A stretch of 64,000 nucleotides of DNA. Source: Mixta intestinalis (GTDB lineage: Bacteria; Pseudomonadota; Gammaproteobacteria; Enterobacterales; Enterobacteriaceae). The stretch covers positions 1,674,001-1,738,000 of the forward strand of contig NZ_CP028271.1 of the NCBI RefSeq assembly GCF_009914055.1. The letters run 5' to 3'. The translations under genes were made by a program, and so were the position numbers. Shown piece by piece: positions 48,606-59,438 of this stretch; the first letter of the stretch is position 1, and each line of letters starts with the position of its first letter. The notes beneath the pieces are model-generated. The model ran no database searches. It was not told the origin of the DNA and worked only from the letters and a program-made list of their open reading frames with translations.

Positions 48606-49580
48606 TCAGCGGCGCGGATAAAGATCTTTACGTCGGTAGGGTTCGATTTCCCCTTCACGCCGTGTTTTCAGCAGCTTGAGGATCCAGGTGTACTGCTCCG
48701 GGTTCGGGCGTACAAAAATCTCAACCTCTTCATTCATCCGCCGCGCCAGCGTACGATCGTCCGCCTCCAGCAGATCGTCCATCGGCGGGCGAATATAGAT
48801 ATCCAGCTGATGCGTCTTGCTGTTATACACCGGGAACAGCGGCACCACGCGTGCGCGGCACACCTTCATCAGGCGGCCTACCGCGGGCAGCGTAGCCTTA
48901 TAGGTGGCAAAGAAATCAACAAACTCGCTGTGTTCAGCGCCATGATCCTGATCGGGTAAGTAGTAGCCCCAGTACCCCTGGCGCACCGAACTGATAAAGG
49001 GCTTGATGCCATCGTTGCGTGCGTGCATCCTGCCGCCAAAACGCCGACGCACATAGTTCCAGATATAATCGAACAGCTGATTACTTTGATTGTGGAACAT
49101 CGCCGCCATTTTCTGCCCTTCGGAGGCCAGCAGCATCGCCGGGATATCCACCGCCCAGCCGTGCGGCACCAGAAAAATCACGTTCTGTTTTTCTGCCTTC
49201 ATTGACTCGATAATCTCTTTACCGTGCCAGCGAACCCGCTCGCGTACCCGCTGCGGTTTACGCATCGCCAGCTCAGCCATCATCACCATCGACTGCGGCG
49301 CGGTGGCAAACATCTCATCAATAATGGTTTCCCGCTCGGCTTCAGACAGCTCCGGCAGACAATAAAGCAGGTTGATTTGCGCCCGGCGGCGAGCGCTTTT
49401 GGCAAAGCGTCCAGCAAGACGTCCCGCTGCGCCAAGAATGGGATCGCGCAATGCAGGCGGCAACAGTGCCATTCCGGCAAACGCACCGATACCCAGCCAG
49501 GCACCCCAGTATTTCGGCATCAGGAAGGACTTCTGAAAGGTAGGGATAAATTCTGTATTGTTTTTCTTGCTGTTTTCCAT
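48606..49580 (-). CDS. lpxM: lipid A myristoyltransferase LpxM
   Basis: 324 residues. Late acyltransferase of the HtrB/MsbB family: N-terminal membrane anchor (WGAWLGIGAFAGMALLP) and catalytic HGWAVD (H-x4-D). Adds the last acyl chain to lipid A at the inner membrane. The order lpxM-mepM-znuA is that of E. coli. Confidence 0.94.
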   Translation of the reverse strand: MENSKKNNTEFIPTFQKSFLMPKYWGAWLGIGAFAGMALLPPALRDPILGAAGRLAGRFAKSARRRAQINLLYCLPELSEAERETIIDEMFATAPQSMVMMAELAMRKPQRVRERVRWHGKEIIESMKAEKQNVIFLVPHGWAVDIPAMLLASEGQKMAAMFHNQSNQLFDYIWNYVRRRFGGRMHARNDGIKPFISSVRQGYWGYYLPDQDHGAEHSEFVDFFATYKATLPAVGRLMKVCRARVVPLFPVYNSKTHQLDIYIRPPMDDLLEADDRTLARRMNEEVEIFVRPNPEQYTWILKLLKTRREGEIEPYRRKDLYPRR

Positions 49581-49760
49581 GCACTCGCCTCAATCAATAA
49601 CCGGCTAATGATAGTGCGGGCAGACAAATTTGCAACGGTTACCGCGGGCAAGGCGTAATCCACAGGAAAAACAGGGGGAATTTGCTACATTTTGCTGCAT
49701 AAAGCAGCAAATCGGGCGGGCGACGGCAACACGTCGCCCGCAGGTAAGGTTATCTCAGGC

Positions 49761-51086
49761 TTATTTTAGCTTCAGCTGCGGCAGCACTTCCCTGACCTGC
49801 GCAAGGTAGGCGGAACGATCTTTACCGGTCAGCCCTTCCGTACGCGGCAGCTTAGCCGTCAGCGGATTCACCGCCTGATTATTGATCCAGATTTCATAGT
49901 GAATATGCGGACCGGTAGAGCGTCCGGTACTACCGGAAAGCCCAATACGATCGCCGCGCTTCACCTTATCGCCCGGTTTCACCAGCAGGCGGCTCATGTG
50001 CATATAGCGCGTCATATACTGGCGTCCATGACGAATAGCGACATAATTACCGGCACCGGAACTGTATTTCGCCTGCACCACTTCGCCATCACCCACCGCC
50101 AGCACAGGTGTTCCGTTCGGCACCGCAAAATCGACGCCCTTATGCGGCGCAACGCGCCCGGTCACCGGGTTCAAACGGCGCGGATTGAAATTGGAGGAGA
50201 CACGATACTGCTTCACGGTAGGAAAACGCATAAAGCCGCGCGCCAGACCAGAGCCGCTGCGATCGTAAAACTTACCGTCTTCGGCGCGGATAGCGTAATA
50301 ATCGCGCCCGCCGGTACGCAGACGCACGCCTAACAGCTGGCTCTGCTCCTTTTTACCATCCAGCTCTTCCCGCGACATCAGTACGCTAAAGCGGTCACCG
50401 GCACGCAGTTTGCGAAAGTCCATCTGCCACTGTAGCGCTTTGATGACGCTGCTGATTTCAGCACTGCTCAGCCCGGCATTTTGCGCGCTGGTCACGAAGC
50501 TGCCGTTTACCACGCCGGTCAGCACGCTGTTTTTCCATTCGCCCTTTTGCATCTCGCTGGACATCCTGAAGCCGTTACCAACGCGATCGTAAGTGCGGGT
50601 TTCCCGACGCGACATCTCCCAGCTCAGGCGTTTCAGCTCGCCGTCATCGGTGAGCGTCCAGGAGATCTGCTGCCCCACCTGCAAGCTGCGCAGAGCGTTA
50701 TCTGTCTTCACCAGCTGGTTGATCTCGCCCATATCGATACCGTACTGATTAAGGATGCTGCTCAGCGTATCGCCGCTGGAAACCACATAATCATGGGTAC
50801 CGCTTTCCGCCGTGACGTCCTGATCTATTTCATCTTTCGGCAGATCGTCTTCCGGCGCAGGTGCGGGCTGATCGAGCGGTTCGCTGGCCTCAGGCAGCAG
50901 CGAACGCAACTCTTCTTTATCAATCTCAATGGTTTTCACAATGGGTGAGGTTTCACCCGGATGATAAACATAAGGCCGCCAGACAGCGACGGCCAAAGTA
51001 ACCACGGTAAGCGACCCAAGCATTACGCGATGGGGCCGTGGCAGGTTATTAAATGCCAGAGCGACAGAGCGGGCTATCTGTTGCAC
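49761..51086 (-). CDS. mepM: murein DD-endopeptidase MepM
   Basis: 441 residues: cytoplasmic N-terminus with one membrane anchor (VMLGSLTVVTLAVAVW), LysM domain (YVVSSGDTLSSILNQYGIDM), OapA-type domain, and a C-terminal M23 peptidase with zinc ligands in HKGVDFAVPNGTPV and GPHIHYEIW. It cuts peptide cross-links to allow wall growth. 13 bases from znuA; the two may share a transcript. Confidence 0.94.
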   Translation of the reverse strand: MQQIARSVALAFNNLPRPHRVMLGSLTVVTLAVAVWRPYVYHPGETSPIVKTIEIDKEELRSLLPEASEPLDQPAPAPEDDLPKDEIDQDVTAESGTHDYVVSSGDTLSSILNQYGIDMGEINQLVKTDNALRSLQVGQQISWTLTDDGELKRLSWEMSRRETRTYDRVGNGFRMSSEMQKGEWKNSVLTGVVNGSFVTSAQNAGLSSAEISSVIKALQWQMDFRKLRAGDRFSVLMSREELDGKKEQSQLLGVRLRTGGRDYYAIRAEDGKFYDRSGSGLARGFMRFPTVKQYRVSSNFNPRRLNPVTGRVAPHKGVDFAVPNGTPVLAVGDGEVVQAKYSSGAGNYVAIRHGRQYMTRYMHMSRLLVKPGDKVKRGDRIGLSGSTGRSTGPHIHYEIWINNQAVNPLTAKLPRTEGLTGKDRSAYLAQVREVLPQLKLK

Positions 51087-51099
51087 TATTCAGGATTCC

Positions 51100-52047
51100 T
51101 CATGCTCCTTTCAGGCAGCTTTCATACTGGCTCGACAGCTGTGAGAGGAATTTCACATAACTGTCCTTTCCTAAGCTGATGCCCATTCCCAGTGGATCGA
51201 GCGTACCTTTACGTACCTGTGTCCCTCTGGCAACGGCATCGATGACCGCTGGTCTGAATTGTGGCTCAGCAAAAACGCAGGTCGCTTTATGCTCAACCAA
51301 CTGTGTTCGAATTTGATGTAAACGCTGCGCACCCGGTTGAATTTCAGGATTCACGGTAAAATGGCCAAGCGGCGTGAGACCGTAGTGTTTTTCAAAATAA
51401 CTATAGGCATCGTGAAAAACGAAATATCCCTTTCCTTTAACGGGTGCCAGCTGACGCGCTATCTGCTCGTCGCTTTTCGTCAATTGTGACTCAAAATGTT
51501 GCAGGTTCGCGTCCAGTTTGGCTCTGCTATGCGGCATAAGTTCCAATAATTTTGCGTGGATTGCAACCGCAGATTGGCGCGCTATTTCCGGGGACATCCA
51601 CAGATGCATATTATATTGTCCATGATGATGATGTTCATGCGCGGCGTCATGATGTTGCTCATCTTCCTCATGCTCCTCATCCTCATCTTCCGCGCCGGTA
51701 ATTAGCAGCGGTTTAACCTCTGGTAAATTGGCTAACTCAAGGTTTTTCTGTGCGGGAAACGCACTGGCGGTTTTGCTGATAAAGGCTTCCATTTCCGGTC
51801 CAATCCAGACAACAAGATCCGCGTCCTGCAAGCGTTTGACGTCAGATGGACGCAGCGCATAGTCGTGTTCAGAAGCCCCATCCGGCAGCAAAACATCTAC
51901 CGGCGTTACGCCCTCTGCAATGGCAGAAGCGATGAAGCCCAGCGGCTTGATCGAGGCGACCACCGCTGCACTGGCGGGCGCGCTTAGCGAAGCGGCAACG
52001 CCAAGGGGTAAGAGCAGGGAAAACAATGCCTTTTTATTCTGTAACAT
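51100..52047 (-). CDS. znuA: zinc ABC transporter substrate-binding protein ZnuA
   Basis: 315 residues, signal peptide ending in ASA. The zinc site has His in GASEHDYALRPSD, NMHLWMSPE and GHFTVNPE; a His/Asp/Glu-rich loop (EDEDEEHEEDEQHHDAAHEH) at about 120-140 is the ZnuA hallmark, probably for zinc capture. Divergent from znuC across a Zur box. Confidence 0.95.
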   Translation of the reverse strand: MLQNKKALFSLLLPLGVAASLSAPASAAVVASIKPLGFIASAIAEGVTPVDVLLPDGASEHDYALRPSDVKRLQDADLVVWIGPEMEAFISKTASAFPAQKNLELANLPEVKPLLITGAEDEDEEHEEDEQHHDAAHEHHHHGQYNMHLWMSPEIARQSAVAIHAKLLELMPHSRAKLDANLQHFESQLTKSDEQIARQLAPVKGKGYFVFHDAYSYFEKHYGLTPLGHFTVNPEIQPGAQRLHQIRTQLVEHKATCVFAEPQFRPAVIDAVARGTQVRKGTLDPLGMGISLGKDSYVKFLSQLSSQYESCLKGA

Positions 52048-52076
52048 AATGCTTCAATCCATCGTGACGGGGTGAG

Positions 52077-52099
52077 AAAATGTGATATTATAACATTCG
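52077..52099. promoter_or_regulatory. Zur box between znuA and znuC
   Basis: The 23-bp site contains AATGTGATATTATAACATT, an inverted repeat matching the enterobacterial Zur consensus (AATGTTATAWTATAACATT) with one mismatch. A single site between the two starts controls both units. Confidence 0.88.
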
Positions 52100-52124
52100 A
52101 TAACTTCTGCAAGTTTTAATAGCG

Positions 52125-52877
52125 ATGACAACATTAATCAGCCTGGAAAATATTTCCGTCAGCTTTGGTCAGCGTCAGGTATTGTCAAATATCTCATTAT
52201 CACTGCAACCTGGACGCATTTTGACGCTGCTCGGCCCCAACGGTGCCGGTAAATCGACCCTGGTACGCGTGGTGCTGGGCCTGATCGCGCCGGACAGCGG
52301 TACAATTACGCGCGATGATCCGCTGCGTATCGGCTACGTGCCGCAAAAACTGCATCTTGATGCCACCCTGCCGTTAACCGTCGATCGGTTTTTACGTTTG
52401 CGTCCGGCGACGCGCAAGGCAGATGTGTTACCCGCGCTCAAGCGGGTTCAGGCGGGACATTTGCAGTTTGCGCCAATGCAGAAACTCTCCGGCGGCGAGG
52501 CACAGCGCGTGCTGCTGGCGCGGGCGCTGCTGAATCAACCGCGCGTACTGGTGCTGGATGAGCCGACGCAGGGCGTTGACGTAAATGGACAGGTAGCGCT
52601 CTATGATCTGATCAATCAGCTACGGCTGGAGCTTAACTGCGCCGTGCTGATGGTGTCACATGACCTGCACCTGGTGATGGCGAAAACCGATGAGGTGCTC
52701 TGCCTTAACCACCATATCTGCTGTTCCGGCACGCCGGAAGCGGTTTCCCGTCACCCCGAATTTATCGCCATGTTTGGCCCACGCGGTGCCGAGCAGCTGG
52801 CAATTTATCGCCATCACCATAATCATCGTCACGATTTACAGGGGCGGATTGTTTTGCGCAAAGGAACAGGAAAATAA
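52125..52877 (+). CDS. znuC: zinc ABC transporter ATPase ZnuC
   Basis: 250 residues. Walker A LGPNGAGKSTL, signature LSGGEAQRVLLARALL, Walker B VLVLDEPTQGVD and H-loop MVSHDLHLVM. The His-rich end (YRHHHNHRHDLQG) is usual for ZnuC. Stop and znuB start overlap by one base. Confidence 0.95.
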   Translation: MTTLISLENISVSFGQRQVLSNISLSLQPGRILTLLGPNGAGKSTLVRVVLGLIAPDSGTITRDDPLRIGYVPQKLHLDATLPLTVDRFLRLRPATRKADVLPALKRVQAGHLQFAPMQKLSGGEAQRVLLARALLNQPRVLVLDEPTQGVDVNGQVALYDLINQLRLELNCAVLMVSHDLHLVMAKTDEVLCLNHHICCSGTPEAVSRHPEFIAMFGPRGAEQLAIYRHHHNHRHDLQGRIVLRKGTGK

Positions 52878-53662
52878 TGCTGGAATTATTACTTCCCGGC
52901 TGGCTGGGCGGCGTAATGCTGGCGCTGGCGGCTGGCCCGCTCGGTTCATTTGTGGTCTGGCGACGTATGTCTTATTTCGGCGATACGCTGGCGCACGCGT
53001 CACTGCTGGGGGTAGCTTTCGGCCTGCTGCTGAACGTTAACCCATTTTATGCGGTCATCGCCGTTACGCTGCTGCTGGCGCTGGGCCTGGTCTGGCTGGA
53101 ACGTCGCCCTCACCTCGCTATAGATACCCTGCTGGGAATTATGGCGCACAGCGCGCTGTCGCTGGGGCTGGTGGTGGTCAGCCTGATGTCTAACGTGCGC
53201 GTCGATCTAATGGCCTATCTGTTTGGCGATTTATTGGCGGTGACGCCGGACGATTTAATGATTATCGGCGGCGGCGTGGCGCTGGTACTGGCGGGGCTGG
53301 CCTGGCAGTGGCGTCCGCTGCTGTCGATGACCATCAGCCCGGAGCTGGCGCAGGTGGATGGCGTAAATATCGCCCGCACCCGTATGCTGCTGATGCTGGT
53401 AACCGCACTGACCATCGGCGTGGCGATGAAGTTTGTCGGCGCGTTGATTATTACCTCACTGCTGGTGATCCCCGCCGCCGCTGCGCGGCGCTTTGCCCGT
53501 TCGCCGGAGCAGATGGCGCTGCTGGCTATCGGCGTCGGCATAATTGCGGTAACCGGCGGCCTGACGTTCTCCGCCTTTTACGACACGCCCGCCGGCCCTT
53601 CGGTGGTGTTATGTGCTGCGCTGCTGTTTATTTTCAGTCAGTTGAAAAACGTCCCCGCCTGA
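52877..53662 (+). CDS. znuB: zinc ABC transporter permease ZnuB
   Basis: 261 residues, about eight membrane segments. ABC-3 permease features: GPLGSFVVWRRMSYFGDTLA HASLLG near the N-terminus and ITSLLVIPAAAARRFARSPE. Completes the ZnuABC uptake system. Confidence 0.95.
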   Translation: MLELLLPGWLGGVMLALAAGPLGSFVVWRRMSYFGDTLAHASLLGVAFGLLLNVNPFYAVIAVTLLLALGLVWLERRPHLAIDTLLGIMAHSALSLGLVVVSLMSNVRVDLMAYLFGDLLAVTPDDLMIIGGGVALVLAGLAWQWRPLLSMTISPELAQVDGVNIARTRMLLMLVTALTIGVAMKFVGALIITSLLVIPAAAARRFARSPEQMALLAIGVGIIAVTGGLTFSAFYDTPAGPSVVLCAALLFIFSQLKNVPA

Positions 53663-53684
53663 TTGCTATAGCTCTCAGACAGAA

Positions 53685-53710
53685 ACGCCAGCATTTGCTG
53701 GCGTTTTTTT
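53685..53710 (+). terminator. znuCB terminator
   Basis: ACGCCAGC-ATTT-GCTGGCGT followed by T7. It touches the ruvB stop codon, and the stem can also serve the opposite strand. Confidence 0.85.
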
Positions 53711-54713
53711 ATACTTCGCGGCTGAGGCCGAAATGTTTAAAGGCATGCTGGGTAGCGATGCGCCCACGCGGAGTACGCTGAATAAAGCCCTGCTGAATCA
53801 GGTAAGGCTCCAGCACGTCCTCAATGGTTTCGCGCTCTTCGCCAATCGCTGCCGCCAGGTTATCCAGCCCCACCGGGCCGCCGGTAAACTTATCGATAAT
53901 GGCCAGCAACAGCTTGCGGTCCATATAGTCGAAGCCTTCGTTATCGACGTTCAGCATATCAAGCGCCTTCGCCGCCACTTCGCCGTTCATCACGCCATCA
54001 GCGCGTACCTCGGCAAAATCACGCACGCGACGCAGCAGCCGGTTAGCGATACGCGGCGTGCCACGTGCCCGGCGTGCCACTTCCAGCGCCCCTTCCGGGC
54101 TGAGATCCAGCCCCAGACAGGCGGCGCTGCGGCCCACGATATGCTGCAAATCTTTTACCTGATAAAACTCCAGGCGTTGCACAATGCCGAAGCGATCGCG
54201 CAGCGGCGAAGTTAACGAACCGGCACGGGTGGTAGCGCCAATCAGCGTAAAGGGCGGCAAATCCAGCTTGATCGAGCGCGCCGCCGGGCCTTCGCCAATC
54301 ATAATATCGAGCTGGTAATCTTCCATCGCCGGATAGAGCACCTCTTCCACCACTGGCGAAAGTCGATGAATCTCATCAATAAACAGCACGTCATGCGGCT
54401 CAAGGTTGGTGAGCATCGCTGCCAGATCGCCCGCTTTTTCCAGCACCGGGCCGGAGGTGGTGCGCAGGTTGACGCCCATTTCATTCGCCACGATATTCGC
54501 CAGCGTGGTTTTACCCAGCCCCGGCGGGCCGAAAATCAGCAGGTGGTCGAGCGCGTCGCCGCGCATTTTCGCCGCCTTGATAAAGATCTCCATCTGCTCG
54601 CGCACCTGCGGCTGGCCAACATACTCTTCCAGCAGGCGCGGGCGAATGGCGCGGTCAATAATTTCTTCTTCGCTGATGTTGCCGGGTGAGACCAGGCGAT
54701 CGGCTTCAATCAT
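53709..54713 (-). CDS. ruvB: Holliday junction helicase motor RuvB
   Basis: 334 residues. AAA+ ATPase: Walker A FGPPGLGKTTLAN, Walker B LFIDEIHRL, sensor TLIGATTRAGSL and the C-terminal winged helix ending in GRIATQHAFKHFG. Drives branch migration with RuvA. Eight bases from ruvA. Confidence 0.96.
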   Translation of the reverse strand: MIEADRLVSPGNISEEEIIDRAIRPRLLEEYVGQPQVREQMEIFIKAAKMRGDALDHLLIFGPPGLGKTTLANIVANEMGVNLRTTSGPVLEKAGDLAAMLTNLEPHDVLFIDEIHRLSPVVEEVLYPAMEDYQLDIMIGEGPAARSIKLDLPPFTLIGATTRAGSLTSPLRDRFGIVQRLEFYQVKDLQHIVGRSAACLGLDLSPEGALEVARRARGTPRIANRLLRRVRDFAEVRADGVMNGEVAAKALDMLNVDNEGFDYMDRKLLLAIIDKFTGGPVGLDNLAAAIGEERETIEDVLEPYLIQQGFIQRTPRGRIATQHAFKHFGLSREV

Positions 54714-54721
54714 GGTTTACC

Positions 54722-55336
54722 TCAGAGCGCGGCACGCAGCGCTTCACGGATCAGGGTTTCACAATCAGCATCCGGGCGGCCCACTTTGCTGACCATCCGG
54801 CTGGCTTCCTGCGGTTTATACCCCAACGCCACCAGCGCGGCAACCGCTTCGGCTTCGGCGTCGTTGCTTTCCGGCTGCGCGTTTTCGCTGGTCAGCGTAA
54901 AGGTCGCGTCGCCGCCAAACAGGTCGCCATGCATTCCTTTAAAGCGATCTTTCATCTCCACTACCAGACGCTCGGCGGTTTTCTTGCCCACGCCCGGCAG
55001 CTTCACCAGGGTTGCCACCTCTTCACGCTCGACGGCGGTCACAAACTGCTGCGCCGACATACCGGAGAGGATCGCCAGCGCCAGCTTAGGCCCGACGCCG
55101 TTAACTTTAATCAGCTCGCGGAACAGCGCGCGCTCCTGCTTGCTGTTAAAGCCGTAGAGCAGCTGCGCATCTTCACGCACCACGAACTGGGTAAAAACAA
55201 TCGCTTCCTGGTTCAGTTCCGGCAGCTCATAGAAGCAGGTCATCGGCATGTGGACTTCATATCCCACGCCGTTTGCCTCCAGCAGAACCAGCGGCGGTTG
55301 TTTTTCCAGAATAATGCCTCGCAGACGACCTATCAC
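54722..55336 (-). CDS. ruvA: Holliday junction-binding protein RuvA
   Basis: 204 residues: N-terminal OB fold (MIGRLRGIILEKQPPLVLLE), two helix-hairpin-helix motifs (LIKVNGVGPKLALAILSG, LVKLPGVGKKTAERLVVEMK), flexible linker and C-terminal RuvB-binding domain. A LexA box lies 58 bases upstream. Confidence 0.96.
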   Translation of the reverse strand: MIGRLRGIILEKQPPLVLLEANGVGYEVHMPMTCFYELPELNQEAIVFTQFVVREDAQLLYGFNSKQERALFRELIKVNGVGPKLALAILSGMSAQQFVTAVEREEVATLVKLPGVGKKTAERLVVEMKDRFKGMHGDLFGGDATFTLTSENAQPESNDAEAEAVAALVALGYKPQEASRMVSKVGRPDADCETLIREALRAAL

Positions 55337-55390
55337 AGTAGCTTCCTTTAATGGGTAGGGAGAGAAAGTGTCAGAGTTATAACATAAAAA

Positions 55391-55415
55391 AGGCTGGATG
55401 AATATCCAGCCTGAT
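55391..55415 (-). promoter_or_regulatory. combined ruvC terminator and ruvA LexA box
   Basis: AGGCTGGAT-GAAT-ATCCAGCCT: on the minus strand this stem is followed by T6 and terminates ruvC seven to thirty bases after its stop. The same bases at 55394-55409, CTGGATGAATATCCAG, form a LexA box (CTG-N10-CAG) like that of E. coli ruvA. Confidence 0.75.
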
Positions 55416-55421
55416 AAAGGG

Positions 55422-55946
55422 TTATGAACGCAGCCTGCCGCGCGTCAGGGTAAGCTTCGACTCGCTGAGCCGGTTGGCATTCTGGCTGACGTGGCAGTGC
55501 GTAATGGCGATCGCCAGCGCATCGGCGGCGTCGGCCTGAGGATTCGCCGCCAGCTTCAGCAGGGTGCGCACCATATGCTGCACCTGGCTTTTTTCCGCGC
55601 TGCCGATGCCGACCACCGTTTGCTTCACCTGCCGGGCCGCATATTCAAATACCGGCAAATCCTGGTTCACCGCCGCCACAATCGCTGCGCCGCGCGCCTG
55701 ACCCAGCTTCAACGCTGAATCGGCATTTTTTGCCATAAAGACCTGCTCAATGGCGAAAAAGTCGGGCTGAAACTGCGTGATGATCTCACTGACGCCAGCA
55801 TAAATCAGCTTGAGGCGGGACGGCAGATCGACAACGTTGGTGCGGATACAGCCGCTGCCCAGATAGGTTAACTGTCGCCCCACCTGACGTATAACGCCAT
55901 AGCCGGTGATACGGGAACCTGGGTCGATGCCCAGAATTATCGCCAT
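55422..55946 (-). CDS. ruvC: Holliday junction resolvase RuvC
   Basis: 174 residues. Catalytic acids: D in ILGIDPGSRITGYGVI, E in FAIEQVFMAKNADSA, and the C-terminal DAADALAIAITH pair. Cuts Holliday junctions. It follows yebC by 37 bases as in E. coli; yebB, between ruvA and ruvC in E. coli, is absent. Confidence 0.96.
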   Translation of the reverse strand: MAIILGIDPGSRITGYGVIRQVGRQLTYLGSGCIRTNVVDLPSRLKLIYAGVSEIITQFQPDFFAIEQVFMAKNADSALKLGQARGAAIVAAVNQDLPVFEYAARQVKQTVVGIGSAEKSQVQHMVRTLLKLAANPQADAADALAIAITHCHVSQNANRLSESKLTLTRGRLRS

Positions 55947-55983
55947 CAGGCTACTCCGTCAGGTTGAATCATCGCCGGGGCCA

Positions 55984-56726
55984 TCACAGAGTGGCCGCCA
56001 CCTCGTCGGAAATCTCACCGTTATGGTAAACTTCCTGCACGTCGTCGCAGTCTTCCAGCATATCGATCAGGCGCATCAGCTTAGGTGCAGTCTCCGCATC
56101 CATATCCGCTTTGGTCGACGGGATCATCGTCACCTCTGCCGTTTCCGCTTTCAGGCCAGCAGCGTCCAGCGCATCTTTTACCGTACCGAAGGTTCCCACG
56201 GCGTGAACACGTCGATAGCGCCGTCGTCATAGCTGACCACGTCATCTGCGCCCGCTTCCAGCGCCGCATCCATTACCGTATCTTCATCCAGGCCTGGCGC
56301 ATAGGAGATCACCCCTTTTTTGGTGAACAGATAGGCCACGGAGCCGTCGGTGCCGAGATTGCCGCCGCATTTGGTAAAGGCGTGGCGAACTTCAGACACG
56401 GTACGGTTGCGGTTGTCGCTCAGGCATTCCACCATAATGGCACTGCCGCCGGGACCGTAGCCTTCATAGATGATGGTTTCCATGTTGCTGTTATCGTCGC
56501 CGCCTACGCCGCGCGCGATAGCGCGATCCATGGTGTCACGCGTCATGTTGTTGGACAGCGCTTTATCCATCGCGGCACGCAGACGCGGGTTAGAACCGGG
56601 ATCGCCACCGCCCAGCTTGGCTGCGGTAACCAGCTCGCGAATAATTTTGGTGAAAATCTTACCGCGTTTGGCATCCTGTGCCGCTTTGCGGTGCTTGGTG
56701 TTGGCCCATTTACTATGACCTGCCAT
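55984..56726 (-). pseudogene. yebC: YebC/PmpR family protein, apparent single-base deletion
   Basis: The first frame runs from MAGHSKWANTKHRKAAQDAK to AIDVFTPWE and then stops after four wrong residues. The rest (FGTVKDALDAAGLKAETAEV to YHNGEISDEVAATL) is in another frame and ends at 55984. Adding one base near 56198 restores a 247-residue protein against 246 in E. coli, so one base is missing, within GGGAACCTTCGG. YebC is a conserved factor that helps ribosomes through proline-rich stretches and has also been called a regulator. Both halves are well conserved, so this is a recent mutation or a sequencing error. Confidence 0.85.
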
Positions 56727-56913
56727 AACTCTGCTCTCTCCAGTTTGACACCGGTCAGACACCCTTAAGGCCAGCATCCCCTGCCGGGGAGACAGCGCGC
56801 CTTATGCCTGACGCTGTTGATTTTGTATCAGTCACATCGACTGATGGCTTCAGCACGCTCGCGCCAGAAACAGCGATGCTCTTTGCAGTGCGCGGCGCGG
56901 CTGTCGGCAAGGA

Positions 56914-57348
56914 TTAGCCGACAAATTCTTCAATTGCCTGGCGGTTACTCCAGGACTTGGTAAGGCGGGCGGCCTCAGTCGCATCCAGCCATTGCCAGGC
57001 AAGATGCTCGCTCAGAATAACGCGGCGTTCGCCCGGCAGCGCCAGGCAGAACCAGTGTTCGGTATTATGCGTGACGTCAGGGGCGTAGCGATGGCGGAAG
57101 TGGGTAAAGATCTCAAACTCAATCTGACGCTGACAATCTTTCAGCGTCAGCCCTTCCGCCGCCACATCAATGGCCAGCTCCTCAAACACTTCGCGCCGTG
57201 CCGCCTCAACCGGCGTTTCTCCCACTTCCAGGCTGCCGGTAACCGACTGCCAGAACGCAGGATCGTCACGCCGTTGCAGCATTAGCACCCGCCCGGTATC
57301 CTGCGCATAAATCACCACCAGTACCGAAACCGGATGCTTGTAGCTCAT
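56914..57348 (-). CDS. nudB: dihydroneopterin triphosphate diphosphatase
   Basis: 144 residues. Nudix box GSLEVGETPVEAARREVFEE. N-terminal SYKHPVSVLVVIYAQDTGRV and C-terminal EHLAWQWLDATEAARL match NudB. Acts in folate synthesis by removing pyrophosphate from dihydroneopterin triphosphate. It starts 1 base after aspS ends. Confidence 0.94.
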   Translation of the reverse strand: MSYKHPVSVLVVIYAQDTGRVLMLQRRDDPAFWQSVTGSLEVGETPVEAARREVFEELAIDVAAEGLTLKDCQRQIEFEIFTHFRHRYAPDVTHNTEHWFCLALPGERRVILSEHLAWQWLDATEAARLTKSWSNRQAIEEFVG

Positions 57349-57349
57349 C

Positions 57350-59128
<1,779 letters not shown>

Positions 59129-59438
59129 AACGCTATCCTTTTAACTTCGCCGCTGCAGCATGGGCAGCCCGGTTGTGTCGTCGTGTAGTGCGGCTATCCG
59201 GCGGATAACCGTCAGGCAGACGCTGCCGCAAAAAGGCAGGCATTATAATGTAAAAAGCAAGGCGCGATAAGGGGGAACGGCGTGCAGAGCGCAAAGCGCG
59301 TTCATTTGTTGCCCTGTGCAGGCTAATGTTAGCGCTATGCACACAGAAATTCACAAAATTCATGAATTCACGACATTTTTCTTCTTGTCTGGTGCGGTTT
59401 AGCTGGCTCAGGCTTAAACTCTTTTATTCACGGAGAGC
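59129..59438. other. aspS-yecD divergent intergenic region
   Basis: 310 bases. A TATAAT lies on the minus strand at 59247-59242 about 115 bases before aspS and may be its -10. The half near yecD is AT-rich with a GGAG site at 59430. No gene or RNA recognised. Confidence 0.4.

Noticed and set aside
56178..56210. Programmed frameshift in yebC
   Set aside because: No slippery heptamer at GGGAACCTTCGG, and relatives encode the protein in one frame.
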